NCBI GenBank assembly: GCA_028292405.1
Contig: JAQGMJ010000083.1
Span: forward strand, 84,676-148,675
Direction of reading: 5' to 3'
DNA: 64,000 nt
Source: Betaproteobacteria bacterium
GTDB taxonomy: Bacteria; Pseudomonadota; Gammaproteobacteria; Burkholderiales; JAEUOS01
A model generated the notes under the pieces. The model was given only the letters and a program-made list of their open reading frames with translations. It was not told the origin of the DNA and did no database searches. Of the stretch, positions 1-8,086 are shown in pieces. The number at the start of each line of letters is the position of its first letter. Position 1 is the stretch's first letter. A program made the translations under genes and the position numbers.

Positions 1-1488
1 CTTGGCCGGCTCCTGGTTCAGGCCGAAGTCCATCTCGTCGCGATATTCGACCAGGGTCAGGGTGCGCTTGATGTAAAACGGCAGCGTCTGCTCGTACATG
101 CCCAGGCTGTAAAAAGGCACGCCGGGTTTCAGATAAGGCTGGATCTGCGGCACCAGGTAATAGGAGGAACTGGCCGGCGCCAGGCTCTCATGCCCGGTCA
201 GGCCGATCTGGTTGGCCAGGAGCCCGGTCACGCCGAGGGCGGTGATCGCCGCGATATTGCGCCCGCGGCCGCCCCACCAGGCCGCCAGCGCGCCGCCGGC
301 CAGCATGACCAGCCCGGCCACCAGCAGCCAGGGCACATAAGCCTGGTACAGCACCACCGGCACCTCGTCGCTGGCGAACTTCACCGCATGCGGCGAAAAA
401 ATCGCCAGCCCGGCGCCGATCAGGGCCACCGGCGCGATGCTCCAGAACAGCACGCGCGGCGAAAGGCGCGTCGCCCGCTCGCCCATCAGCAGCGCCAGCG
501 CCGGGAAAATCGGCAGGATGTAGGAAGGCAGCTTGGACTCGGAAACCGAGAAAAACACGAACACCAGCACGCACCACACCAGCAAAAAACGCCGCGTCTG
601 GAAGCCCTCGACCGGCTCGCGGCGCCACGCGGTAGCCAGTGAACTGAACATCAGCAGGGTCCAGGGCAGCATGCCCGCCAGAAGGATGGGAATGAAGTAA
701 TACCAGACCCCGGTGCGCTTGTGCCCCGGGTTGACAAACCTGTCCCAGTGCTCGTGGATGAAAAAGAAGTGCGCGAAGTCCGGGTTGACCATCGACACCC
801 AGACGAACCACGGCGCGGTGATCAGCAGCAACACCAGCAGGCCGCGGCCGATCTGCAGTTTTTTCCACGCCGCGAAATCACCGCAAATCAGGCTGTAGAC
901 CACGAAAGCCCCGCCCGGCAGCACCGCGCCGATCAGGCCCTTGGAGAGAATCGCCAGGCCCAGACTTGCCCAGGCGGCAAGCATCCAGTTGCGCGAGAGT
1001 TCCGGCCGCGTCTCCCGTTGCGCCAGCGCCAGGCACAACACCCCGGCATTGAGAAAAGCGGTTACCCCCATGTCGAGCGTCAGCAGGTGGCCGATGCCGA
1101 TGTACAGCGTGGTCGAGGCGCAGATCAGTCCTGCATAGACGCCGGCCTGTCGCCCCCACAGGCGCATGCCGGCAAAGGCGGTGAACAGGATGCCGAAAAA
1201 GCCGGTCAGCGCCGGCCACAGGCGCGCCGCCCAGTGGGTCTCGCCAAAGGCCTCGTAGGCCGCGGCGGTGGCCCAGTATTGCAGGGCCGGTTTTTCGAAA
1301 TACTTCAGGCCGTTCAGACGCGGCGTCAGCCAGTCGCCGGTGGCCACCATTTCGCGCGGAATCTCGGCGTAGCGGCCTTCGTCCGGGCGCACCAGCTTGC
1401 GGTAGTCCAGGTTGCAAAACCACACCAGCGCCAACAGCAGCGCCAGCAGCCAAAGCGCACGCCGCGAAAACTGGGTCTCGCGCATCAT
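1..1488 (-). CDS. Glycosyltransferase family 39 (ArnT/PMT-like), 3' end outside window
   Basis: Integral membrane glycosyltransferase of the GT39/GT83 type, which moves a sugar from a polyprenyl-phosphate donor to a lipid or protein acceptor on the periplasmic side. About 496 codons are visible and the frame stays open to base 1, so the C-terminus is missing. The N-terminus is a membrane helix (residues ~11-25) followed by the family signature RPDEGRYAEIP (residues 35-45), whose Asp-Glu pair is the acidic catalytic motif of ArnT-like enzymes. Many further hydrophobic helices follow. The start overlaps the stop of the upstream Mth938-domain gene as ATGA, which suggests translational coupling; a second in-frame ATG lies 3 nt later. 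ArnT itself adds L-Ara4N to lipid A, but nothing here fixes the donor sugar, so the subfamily is uncertain. Confidence 0.85.
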   Translation of the reverse strand, partial: MMRETQFSRRALWLLALLLALVWFCNLDYRKLVRPDEGRYAEIPREMVATGDWLTPRLNGLKYFEKPALQYWATAAAYEAFGETHWAARLWPALTGFFGILFTAFAGMRLWGRQAGVYAGLICASTTLYIGIGHLLTLDMGVTAFLNAGVLCLALAQRETRPELSRNWMLAAWASLGLAILSKGLIGAVLPGGAFVVYSLICGDFAAWKKLQIGRGLLVLLLITAPWFVWVSMVNPDFAHFFFIHEHWDRFVNPGHKRTGVWYYFIPILLAGMLPWTLLMFSSLATAWRREPVEGFQTRRFLLVWCVLVFVFFSVSESKLPSYILPIFPALALLMGERATRLSPRVLFWSIAPVALIGAGLAIFSPHAVKFASDEVPVVLYQAYVPWLLVAGLVMLAGGALAAWWGGRGRNIAAITALGVTGLLANQIGLTGHESLAPASSSYYLVPQIQPYLKPGVPFYSLGMYEQTLPFYIKRTLTLVEYRDEMDFGLNQEPAK

Positions 1489-1865
1489 GCGGCGGCGGAG
1501 GCCAGCAGGGCGGCGGCCACCGCGCGGCCTTCGCCCATCAGGATGTTATAGGTGCGGCAGGCGGCGGCAGTGCTCATGGCTTCCAGGCCGATGCGTTTTT
1601 CCATCAGCGCGCGGGTCAGTTTGGGGTGGGGAAAGCGCAATTTTTCACCGGTGCCAAGCAGCACGATTTCCACTTTCAGTTGCGCCAGTTCGGCGAAGTC
1701 TTCCGCCTGCAAGTCTTCGAAGGATAGCGGGCGCCAATTCTCGATCAATTGCTGCGCCATCACGATCAGCGAGCCGGCATGACGCGTCTGGTTCACCTGC
1801 ACATAGCCCGGGCCGTAGGCGGTGATGGCGTTGATGTTCGCCGGCTGGTCGAGGTGGAGTTTCAA
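1485..1865 (-). CDS. Mth938-like domain (DUF498) protein
   Basis: Small soluble protein of the Mth938/Xcc1710 family (~125 residues is usual), of unknown biochemical function. The start chosen is a TTG giving MKLHLDQPANINAITAYGPG, which matches the family's normal N-terminus and gives 126 residues. The open frame runs upstream to a TTG at 2012, but the extra ~49 residues do not look like family sequence. Typical features are the core AYGPGYVQVNQTRHAGSLIV, the segment FAELAQLKVEIVLLGTGEKL and the closing ACRTYNILMGEGRAVAAALL. The stop overlaps the start of the glycosyltransferase gene (ATGA). The gene diverges from the aminotransferase gene across ~290 nt. Confidence 0.8.
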   Translation of the reverse strand: MKLHLDQPANINAITAYGPGYVQVNQTRHAGSLIVMAQQLIENWRPLSFEDLQAEDFAELAQLKVEIVLLGTGEKLRFPHPKLTRALMEKRIGLEAMSTAAACRTYNILMGEGRAVAAALLASAAA

Positions 1866-2151
1866 TTCGGGAGCTAAAGCGGGAAAAACCGGTCTGAACG
1901 TGTCAGGGAGCTTGTTGCGGAATGCGGATTTAACGGCCGGAGTGGCGACAAATCGCCGCAATTGCCAAAGATGGTCGATTTGTCGCACCACCGGGGTGCG
2001 GCATTGCGGCAAAGCGCCCTAAAGTATAGAATTGTAACCCTTTCAGCCTCGCCTGGAAAAGTGGAAATTCGCTGCAAATTCTTGGGCTTAGCGCATTGCG
2101 CTTAGGGGAATCAACAGGTGGATGTCCACTTCAAGGGCAAAAGGAACCGTC
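1866..2151. promoter_or_regulatory. Divergent intergenic region between Mth938-domain gene and alaC
   Basis: About 286 nt with no convincing gene. On the minus strand a TATACT at about 2023-2028 could be a -10 box for the Mth938-domain gene, but I see no good -35 partner. Before alaC, AAGGAA at about 2140 is a good ribosome-binding site for the ATG at 2152. The exact promoters are not resolved. Confidence 0.35.
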
Positions 2152-3357
2152 ATGTCGAACCGTGAGTTCTCCCGCATCAGCCGCCTGCCGCCCTATGTCT
2201 TCAACATCACTGCCGAGTTGAAGATGGCCGCCCGCCGCCGTGGCGAGGACATCATCGACCTGTCGATGGGCAATCCGGACGGCCCCACCCCGCAGCACAT
2301 CGTCGACAAGCTGGTCGAAGCCACCCTGCGCCCGGACACCCACGGCTACTCCGTCTCCAAGGGCATTCCGCGCCTGCGCAAGGCCATCACCAACTGGTAC
2401 AAGACCAAGTACGACGTCGATCTCGACCCGGACAGCGAAGCCATCGTGACCATCGGCTCCAAGGAAGGCCTGGCGCACCTGATGCTGGCGACGCTGGACC
2501 GTGGCGACACCGTGCTGGTGCCCAACCCCAGCTACCCGATCCACATCTACGGCGCGGTGATCGCCGGCGCCGACATCCGCTCGGTGCGCATGACCCCGGA
2601 CGTGGACTTTTTCACCGAACTCGAACGCGCCATCCGCGAAAGCTTCCCCAAGCCGAAGATGATGATCCTGGGCTTCCCGTCGAACCCGACGGCGCAATGT
2701 GTCGAGCTGGACTTTTTCACCCGGGTCATCGCGCTGGCCAAGGAGCACGACATCCTGGTGGTGCACGACCTGGCCTACGCCGACATCTGCTTCGACGGCT
2801 ACCGCGCCCCCTCGATCATGGAAGTGCCCGGCGCGCGCGACGTGGCGGTGGAATTCTTCACCATGTCCAAGAGCTACAACATGGCGGGCTGGCGCATCGG
2901 CTTCATGGTCGGGAACAAGGAACTGGTCAACGCCCTGGCGCGCATCAAGAGCTATCACGACTATGGTTCGTTCACCCCGATCCAGATCGCCTGCATCACC
3001 GCGCTGGAAGGCCCGCAGGACGTGGTGAAGGAAATCTGCCTGCAATACCAGAACCGCCGCGACGTCATGGTCAAGGGCCTGCACGAAATCGGCTGGATGG
3101 TCGACAAGCCCAAGGCCTCGATGTACATCTGGGCGAAGATTCCCCCGGCCTACGCGGAAATGAAGTCGCTGGAATTCGCCAAGAAGCTGCTGGCCGACGC
3201 CAAGATCGCGGTTTCCCCCGGCGTCGGCTTCGGCGATTATGGCGACGACTACGTGCGCATCGCCCTGATCGAAAACGAACAGCGCTCGCGCCAGGCCCTG
3301 CGCGGCATCAAGGAGATGTTCCGCAAGGACGGCCTGCTGGCCAAGGCCGCCGCGTAA
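2152..3357 (+). CDS. alaC: Alanine/valine-type PLP aminotransferase AlaC
   Basis: Class I/II pyridoxal-phosphate aminotransferase of 401 residues, the protein that precedes homoserine dehydrogenase in Burkholderiales and is usually named AlaC. It transfers an amino group between alanine and 2-oxoglutarate or related oxo acids in the cytoplasm. The PLP lysine lies in MSKSYNMAGWRIGF (about K240). Other fold-type I marks are the GSKEGLAHL cofactor-binding segment, PSNPTAQ, and the Asp-Tyr region HDLAYADICFDGY. An upstream in-frame GTG/ATG would add 10 residues, but the ATG at 2152 follows an AAGGAA ribosome-binding site and starts in typical family sequence. A structured ~186 nt gap follows before hom. 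Confidence 0.9.
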   Translation: MSNREFSRISRLPPYVFNITAELKMAARRRGEDIIDLSMGNPDGPTPQHIVDKLVEATLRPDTHGYSVSKGIPRLRKAITNWYKTKYDVDLDPDSEAIVTIGSKEGLAHLMLATLDRGDTVLVPNPSYPIHIYGAVIAGADIRSVRMTPDVDFFTELERAIRESFPKPKMMILGFPSNPTAQCVELDFFTRVIALAKEHDILVVHDLAYADICFDGYRAPSIMEVPGARDVAVEFFTMSKSYNMAGWRIGFMVGNKELVNALARIKSYHDYGSFTPIQIACITALEGPQDVVKEICLQYQNRRDVMVKGLHEIGWMVDKPKASMYIWAKIPPAYAEMKSLEFAKKLLADAKIAVSPGVGFGDYGDDYVRIALIENEQRSRQALRGIKEMFRKDGLLAKAAA

Positions 3358-3429
3358 GAGCTCACCGGAGTCAACACGTTTGTGAAATTTCCCGAACCTG
3401 GCGGTAGTGAAAAACCTCAGGTTTTATCA

Positions 3430-3492
3430 GGGGGCGGGCCGCGATTTTCGTAAAACCACCGTGATTTACCGTGGTTTGCCGGCCCCCGCCCC
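3430..3492 (+). promoter_or_regulatory. Nested hairpin in leader of hom
   Basis: The gap between alaC and hom holds a nested inverted repeat. A GC-rich outer arm at 3430-3442 (GGGGGCGGGCCGC) can pair with 3478-3492, and a perfect inner stem AAACCAC (3453-3459)/GTGGTTT (3471-3477) lies inside. There is no clear U-tract, so this could be a weak terminator for alaC, an attenuator for the threonine operon or a stabilising structure. No short leader peptide rich in Thr or Ile codons was seen. Confidence 0.4.
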
Positions 3493-3543
3493 TTCGGAGC
3501 GGATTTGCGCTCCCGTCATGCACCAAAAAATCGGCATAAAAAC

Positions 3544-4863
3544 ATGAGCACCATCAAACCTATCCAGGTCGGCCTGTTGGGCATCGGCACCGTCGGTTCC
3601 GGCACCTTTGCCGTGCTTTCGCGCAACGGCGCCGAGATCACGCGCCGCGCCGGCCGCGAAATCCAGATCGCCATGGTGGCCGACCTCGACACCAAGCGCG
3701 CCGAAGGTATCGTCAAGGGCCGCGCCAAGGTCACGGCCAACGCCGACGACATCATCAACAACCCGGACATCGACATCGTCGTCGAGCTGATCGGCGGGTA
3801 CGGCATCGCGAAAACGCTGGTGCTCAAGGCGATTGCCGCCGGCAAGCACGTGGTCACCGCCAACAAGGCGCTGCTGGCCACCCACGGCAACGAGATTTTC
3901 GCCGCCGCCAGCAAGGCCGGCGTGATGGTGGCTTTCGAGGCCGCGGTGGCAGGCGGCATCCCGATCATCAAGGCGCTGCGCGAAGGCCTGACTGCGAACC
4001 GCATCGAGTGGATCGCCGGCATCATCAACGGCACTTCCAACTTCATCTTGTCCGAAATGCGCGACAAGGGCCTGGCCTTTGCCGACGTGCTGAAGGAAGC
4101 GCAGCGCCTGGGCTACGCCGAAGCCGACCCCACCTTCGACATCGAAGGCGTGGACGCGGCGCACAAGCTGACCATCATGAGCGCGATTGCCTTCGGCATC
4201 CCGATGCAGTTCGAGAAAGCCTACGTCGAAGGAATTTCGAAACTGACGCGCGAAGACATCGGCTACGCTGAAGAACTGGGCTACCGCATCAAGCTGCTCG
4301 GCATCACTCGTCGCGCGGCGAACGGTTTCGAATTGCGCGTGCATCCCACGCTGATCCCGACCAAGCGCCTGATCGCCAATGTCGAAGGCGTGATGAACGC
4401 CGTGATGGTCAAGGGCGACGCCGTCGGCACCACGCTTTACTACGGCGCCGGCGCCGGCTCCGAGCCGACAGCCTCCGCCGTGGTGGCCGACCTGGTCGAC
4501 ATCACCCGCCTGCACACCGCCGACCCGGAAAATCGCGTCCCGCACTTGGCCTTCCAGCCGGACCAGATGGCCAACACGCCGATCCTGCCGATCGGCGATG
4601 TCGAGACCAGCTACTACTTGCGCTTGCGCGTGAAAGACCAGCCCGGCGTGCTGGCCGACATCACACGCATCCTCGCCGACCAGCGCATCTCGATCGACGC
4701 CATGGTGCAAAAGGAACCCGCCGAAGGCGAGGAGCAGGTGGACATCATCATGCTCACCCACAAGGCGGTCGAGAAAGATGTCAACGCGGCGATCGCCAGC
4801 ATCGAAGCCCTGGCCGTAGTGATGGGCAAGGTGACGCGCATCCGCCTGGAGGAATTGCAATAA
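3544..4863 (+). CDS. hom: Homoserine dehydrogenase
   Basis: Cytoplasmic NAD(P)-dependent oxidoreductase that reduces aspartate semialdehyde to homoserine, the branch point to threonine and methionine. It has 439 residues, the usual size for the monofunctional enzyme with a C-terminal ACT domain. The Rossmann motif GLLGIGTVGSG is at residues 10-20. The signature GYAEADPTFDIEGVDAAHKL is present in the catalytic domain. The ACT domain (residues ~357-435, starting RLRVKDQPGVLADITRIL) is the expected threonine-feedback site. The start at 3544 is preceded by an A-rich spacer, and the frame upstream of it is not conserved-looking. The stop overlaps the next gene by one base (TAATG). Confidence 0.95.
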   Translation: MSTIKPIQVGLLGIGTVGSGTFAVLSRNGAEITRRAGREIQIAMVADLDTKRAEGIVKGRAKVTANADDIINNPDIDIVVELIGGYGIAKTLVLKAIAAGKHVVTANKALLATHGNEIFAAASKAGVMVAFEAAVAGGIPIIKALREGLTANRIEWIAGIINGTSNFILSEMRDKGLAFADVLKEAQRLGYAEADPTFDIEGVDAAHKLTIMSAIAFGIPMQFEKAYVEGISKLTREDIGYAEELGYRIKLLGITRRAANGFELRVHPTLIPTKRLIANVEGVMNAVMVKGDAVGTTLYYGAGAGSEPTASAVVADLVDITRLHTADPENRVPHLAFQPDQMANTPILPIGDVETSYYLRLRVKDQPGVLADITRILADQRISIDAMVQKEPAEGEEQVDIIMLTHKAVEKDVNAAIASIEALAVVMGKVTRIRLEELQ

Positions 4864-5444
4864 TGCGTTCAGCCCTTGCCCTGCTATGCCTGACCGGGAT
4901 CCTGACGATTGCGGCCTGTACCGACGCGCCGCTGGCGCCCTCGCTGCAGACCGGCATCAGCGGCACGCGCCTGCAGGCGGACAAGGTGGTGCAACTGGTC
5001 TACACGCAGGAGCCGGAAGCGCAGATCACCCGGCTGCCTTATCATGGCGGCAACATCACGCCCGCGGTTACACGCATGCGCGCGCGCTGGCCGCAGCTCA
5101 AGCCCTATCTGGAAGAGGGCGCTGTCGGCATCGGCAGCCGTGGCCTGCTCAGCCTGCGCGAGCCGAAGGGCGGCGATGCCGCGCTTCCCGAATTGCTGCG
5201 CCATGAAAATACCGACCGTACCGCGCTTTATGTCGCCAGCCGCGGCGATGTCGGCCACGGCGATGACCAGAGAGACAACTGGACCCCTACAACCGAGTTG
5301 ATCTTTGCCGAAGCCTGGACGGCGCAGGCGCCCGAAGGCTGGTGGGTGCAGGACACCTACGGCAAGTGGCAACGCAAGCAAACCCCGGCGCAGGCGCCCG
5401 CGCCGCAACCGGCGCCCATCCTGCCCAGCGCATCGCAACGATGA
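4863..5444 (+). CDS. Putative lipoprotein, possible DUF1318 (YdbL-like) domain
   Basis: A 193-residue protein with a lipoprotein signal peptide: hydrophobic core LALLCLTGILTIAAC with the lipobox Cys at residue 19. The mature part contains LEEGAVGIGSRGLLSL, a conserved-looking ENTDRTALY and a C-terminal GWWVQDTYGKWQRK. These faintly resemble the G-x-VGE, N-x-x-R-x-x-x-Y and G-x-W-x-x-K positions of the DUF1318/YdbL family. It ends in a Pro/Ala-rich tail. It sits between hom and thrC, overlapping both (TAATG and ATGA), so it is cotranslated with the threonine operon although its product should be in the envelope. The function is unknown and the DUF1318 match is tentative. Confidence 0.7.
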   Translation: MRSALALLCLTGILTIAACTDAPLAPSLQTGISGTRLQADKVVQLVYTQEPEAQITRLPYHGGNITPAVTRMRARWPQLKPYLEEGAVGIGSRGLLSLREPKGGDAALPELLRHENTDRTALYVASRGDVGHGDDQRDNWTPTTELIFAEAWTAQAPEGWWVQDTYGKWQRKQTPAQAPAPQPAPILPSASQR

Positions 5445-6856
5445 AATACGTCTCCACCCGCGGCGGCATGGCCCCCGCGCGCTTCACCGAAATTCTGCTC
5501 GAAGGCCTGGCGCCGGACGGCGGCCTGACCGTGCCCGAGGCCGGCTACCCCAGACTCACGCCGGCAGACCTCGCCGCCATGCGCGGCATGAAGTACGCGG
5601 ACCTGGCCTACGCCATCCTGTCGCGCTTCATCGACGACATTCCGCCGGCTGATCTCAAAGCGCTGATCGACAAGACCTACACCAAGGCGGTCTACGGCAG
5701 CGACGACATCACGCCGCTCACGAAACTTGAACCCGGCATGTACCTGCTCGGCTTGTCCAACGGCCCCACGCTGGCCTTCAAGGACATGGCGATGCAGCTG
5801 CTCGGCAACCTGTTCGAGTACGTACTGGCGAAAGAAGGACGCGAGCTGAACATCCTTGGCGCCACCTCCGGCGACACCGGCTCGGCCGCCGAGTACGCGA
5901 TGCGCGGCAAGAAGGGCGTGCGGGTATTCATGCTCTCGCCCAAAGGCAAGATGAGCCCTTTCCAGACCGCGCAAATGTTCAGCCTGCAGGACCCGAACAT
6001 TTTCAACCTCGCCGTCGAGGGCGTGTTCGACGATTGCCAGGACATGGTCAAGGCGGTATCGAACGACACCATGTTCAAAGCGAAACAGAAAATCGGCGCA
6101 GTGAATTCGATCAACTGGGCGCGCGTGGTGGCCCAGGTGGTGTATTACTTCAAGGGATATTTCGCTGCAACGAAGAGCAACGACGAACAAGTGTCCTTCG
6201 CCGTGCCTTCGGGCAACTTCGGCAACATCTACGCCGGCCACGTCGCGCGCATGATGGGCCTGCCGATCAAAAAGCTGGTGCTGGCCACCAACGAGAACAA
6301 CGTCCTGGACGAGTTCTTTCGCACCGGCCTGTATCGCGTGCGCAAGAGCAGCGAGACCCGCCAGACCTCAAGCCCGTCGATGGACATTTCCAAGGCGTCG
6401 AACTTCGAGCGCTTCGCCTATGACTTGACCGGCCGCCGCGGCGAACTGGTGAACGAGCTGTGGCGCGAGGTAGAGGGCAGTGGATCGTTCGATTTGTCCG
6501 AGACCCCGCTATGGAAAAAAATGCCGGAATACGGTTTTGTCTCCGGTTCCAGCACCCATGCCGATCGCGTCGCCACTATCCGCACCGTGCATGAAAAATA
6601 TGGCCAGCTGATCGACACCCACACCGCCGACGGCGTGAAAGTCGCGCAGCAATACCGCGAAGCCGGCGTGCCGATGATCGTGCTGGAAACCGCGCTGCCG
6701 GCGAAGTTCGAAGAGACCATCATCGAGGCGCTGAACATCAAGCCGCCGCGCCCGGCGGGTTTCGACGACATCGAAGCATTGCCCAAGCGCTTCGACACCA
6801 TGCAGGCGAAAGTCGAAGAGCTCAAGGCGTATATCGCCGCGCGCACCGGGCTGTAG
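5441..6856 (+). CDS. thrC: Threonine synthase
   Basis: PLP enzyme that converts O-phosphohomoserine to threonine and phosphate, the last step of the pathway started by hom. It has 471 residues, a size consistent with the long thrC2-type synthase. The N-terminus MKYVSTRGGMAPARFTEILLEGL is typical. The PLP lysine lies in GPTLAFKDMAMQLLG (about K114), and the phosphate-binding/SGDTGSAAEYA segment is intact. The ATG overlaps the stop of the lipoprotein gene (ATGA), which rules out the longer upstream frame. A 45-nt gap separates it from the methyltransferase gene. Confidence 0.95.
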   Translation: MKYVSTRGGMAPARFTEILLEGLAPDGGLTVPEAGYPRLTPADLAAMRGMKYADLAYAILSRFIDDIPPADLKALIDKTYTKAVYGSDDITPLTKLEPGMYLLGLSNGPTLAFKDMAMQLLGNLFEYVLAKEGRELNILGATSGDTGSAAEYAMRGKKGVRVFMLSPKGKMSPFQTAQMFSLQDPNIFNLAVEGVFDDCQDMVKAVSNDTMFKAKQKIGAVNSINWARVVAQVVYYFKGYFAATKSNDEQVSFAVPSGNFGNIYAGHVARMMGLPIKKLVLATNENNVLDEFFRTGLYRVRKSSETRQTSSPSMDISKASNFERFAYDLTGRRGELVNELWREVEGSGSFDLSETPLWKKMPEYGFVSGSSTHADRVATIRTVHEKYGQLIDTHTADGVKVAQQYREAGVPMIVLETALPAKFEETIIEALNIKPPRPAGFDDIEALPKRFDTMQAKVEELKAYIAARTGL

Positions 6857-6901
6857 CCGCCCGAGGGCGCGACAGACGTCCAGGCAAAACCAGGAGACAG
6901 C

Positions 6902-7561
6902 ATGCCCAAGGAACACGGCGATACGAAAGGGCAGGGCGGTACGCGCTACACCGACGCCCAGGCTACCTGGGACAAGCGCTATACCCGTGACGATTATTTG
7001 TTCGGCACCTTGCCCAACGCCTTTCTCGCCGGCCAGGCGATGCGCCTCGACAGCGGGCAGAGCGCCCTGTGCGTGGCCGACGGCGAAGGGCGCAACAGCG
7101 TCTGGCTGGCGCGCCAGGGCCTGAAGGTCAGCGCCTTCGACATCTCCCCGGTCGGCGTGGAAAAGGCGCGCAAGCTCGCCGCCATGCAGCATGTCAAAGT
7201 GGATTACGAGATCAGCGACGTGGCCAACTGGCGCTGGCCGGAAGCCGCTTTCGACGTGGTCGCCGCCATTTTTGTCCAGTTCGCCGACCCGGAATTGCGC
7301 GCCTTCATGTTCAAGGCGATGCTGAAGAGCCTCAAGCCCGGCGGCCTGTTGCTGGTGCAGGGCTATACGCCGAAGCAGCTCGAATACAAGACCGGCGGCC
7401 CGCCGCAGGTCGAGCACCTGTACACCGAGGCCCTGCTGCGCGAGGCCTTCGGCGCCTGCGAGATCATCGAATTGTGCGCCCATGAAAGCGAGATCGACGA
7501 GGGCGCACAGCACAACGGCATCTCCGCGCTGATCGACCTCATCGCGCGCAAGCCTGCCTGA
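6902..7561 (+). CDS. Class I SAM-dependent methyltransferase (TehB-like)
   Basis: A 219-residue Rossmann-fold methyltransferase. The SAM-binding region is ALCVADGEGRNSVWLARQGLKVSAFDIS (motif I with the acidic D of motif II), and later strands are recognisable in FDVVAAIFVQFADP and LKPGGLLLVQGYTPKQL. It is close in layout to TehB/UbiE-like small-molecule methyltransferases with the WDKRY N-terminal motif (residues ~23-27). The substrate cannot be deduced. AGGAGACAGC just before the ATG is a strong ribosome-binding site. The gene lies between thrC and the molybdenum cofactor genes and is probably read with them. Confidence 0.85.
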   Translation: MPKEHGDTKGQGGTRYTDAQATWDKRYTRDDYLFGTLPNAFLAGQAMRLDSGQSALCVADGEGRNSVWLARQGLKVSAFDISPVGVEKARKLAAMQHVKVDYEISDVANWRWPEAAFDVVAAIFVQFADPELRAFMFKAMLKSLKPGGLLLVQGYTPKQLEYKTGGPPQVEHLYTEALLREAFGACEIIELCAHESEIDEGAQHNGISALIDLIARKPA

Positions 7562-7579
7562 GGCCGTAGACTCAAGTCC

Positions 7580-8086
7580 ATGCAAAAGAACGTTTTCGGC
7601 TTCGCCGGCTTTTCGGGTTCCGGCAAGACCACGCTGATCGAGCAGCTGATTCCGCGCTTTGTCGAAGCGGGCCTGACGGTGTCGCTGATCAAGCATGCGC
7701 ACCACGACTTCGACATCGACAAGCCGGGCAAGGACTCGCATCGCCACCGCCAGGCCGGCGCCGGCGAGGTGCTGATCACCTCCGATGCGCGCTGGGCGCT
7801 GATGCACGAGTTGCGCGGCGCTCCCGAGCCGGGGCTGGAGATGCAGCTGGCGCGTCTCTCCCCCTGCGACCTGGTGCTGGTCGAGGGCTACAAGCGCTCG
7901 GCGATCCCGAAGCTGGAAATCCACCGCCCCGCTGCGGGTCAAGCGCTGCTGCACGCGCAGGAGCACAATATCATCGCGGTGGCGGCCGATGGTCCGGTCG
8001 AGACGCCGCTGCCGGTGCTGGACCTGAACCAGCCGGCGAAGATCGCCGAATTTATAATGGCGACTCTAAGTCTGGTGCCACGATGA
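7580..8086 (+). CDS. mobB: Molybdopterin-guanine dinucleotide biosynthesis adaptor protein MobB
   Basis: GTP-binding protein of 168 residues that assists MobA in attaching GMP to molybdopterin. The P-loop GFSGSGKTT is at residues 10-18. The MobB signature SLIKHAHHDFDIDKPGKDSHRHRQAGA follows, and LVLVEGYKRSAIPKLEIHR carries the Walker B-like region. mobA is not in the window. The stop overlaps the moeA start by 4 nt (ATGA), so this is one operon with moeA-moaD-moaE. Confidence 0.92.
   Translation: MQKNVFGFAGFSGSGKTTLIEQLIPRFVEAGLTVSLIKHAHHDFDIDKPGKDSHRHRQAGAGEVLITSDARWALMHELRGAPEPGLEMQLARLSPCDLVLVEGYKRSAIPKLEIHRPAAGQALLHAQEHNIIAVAADGPVETPLPVLDLNQPAKIAEFIMATLSLVPR

Noticed and set aside
188..1453. 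Minus-strand frames at 188-868 and 878-1453, and plus-strand frames over the same bases
   Set aside because: They are other frames of the glycosyltransferase gene, which is open from 1488 to the window edge.
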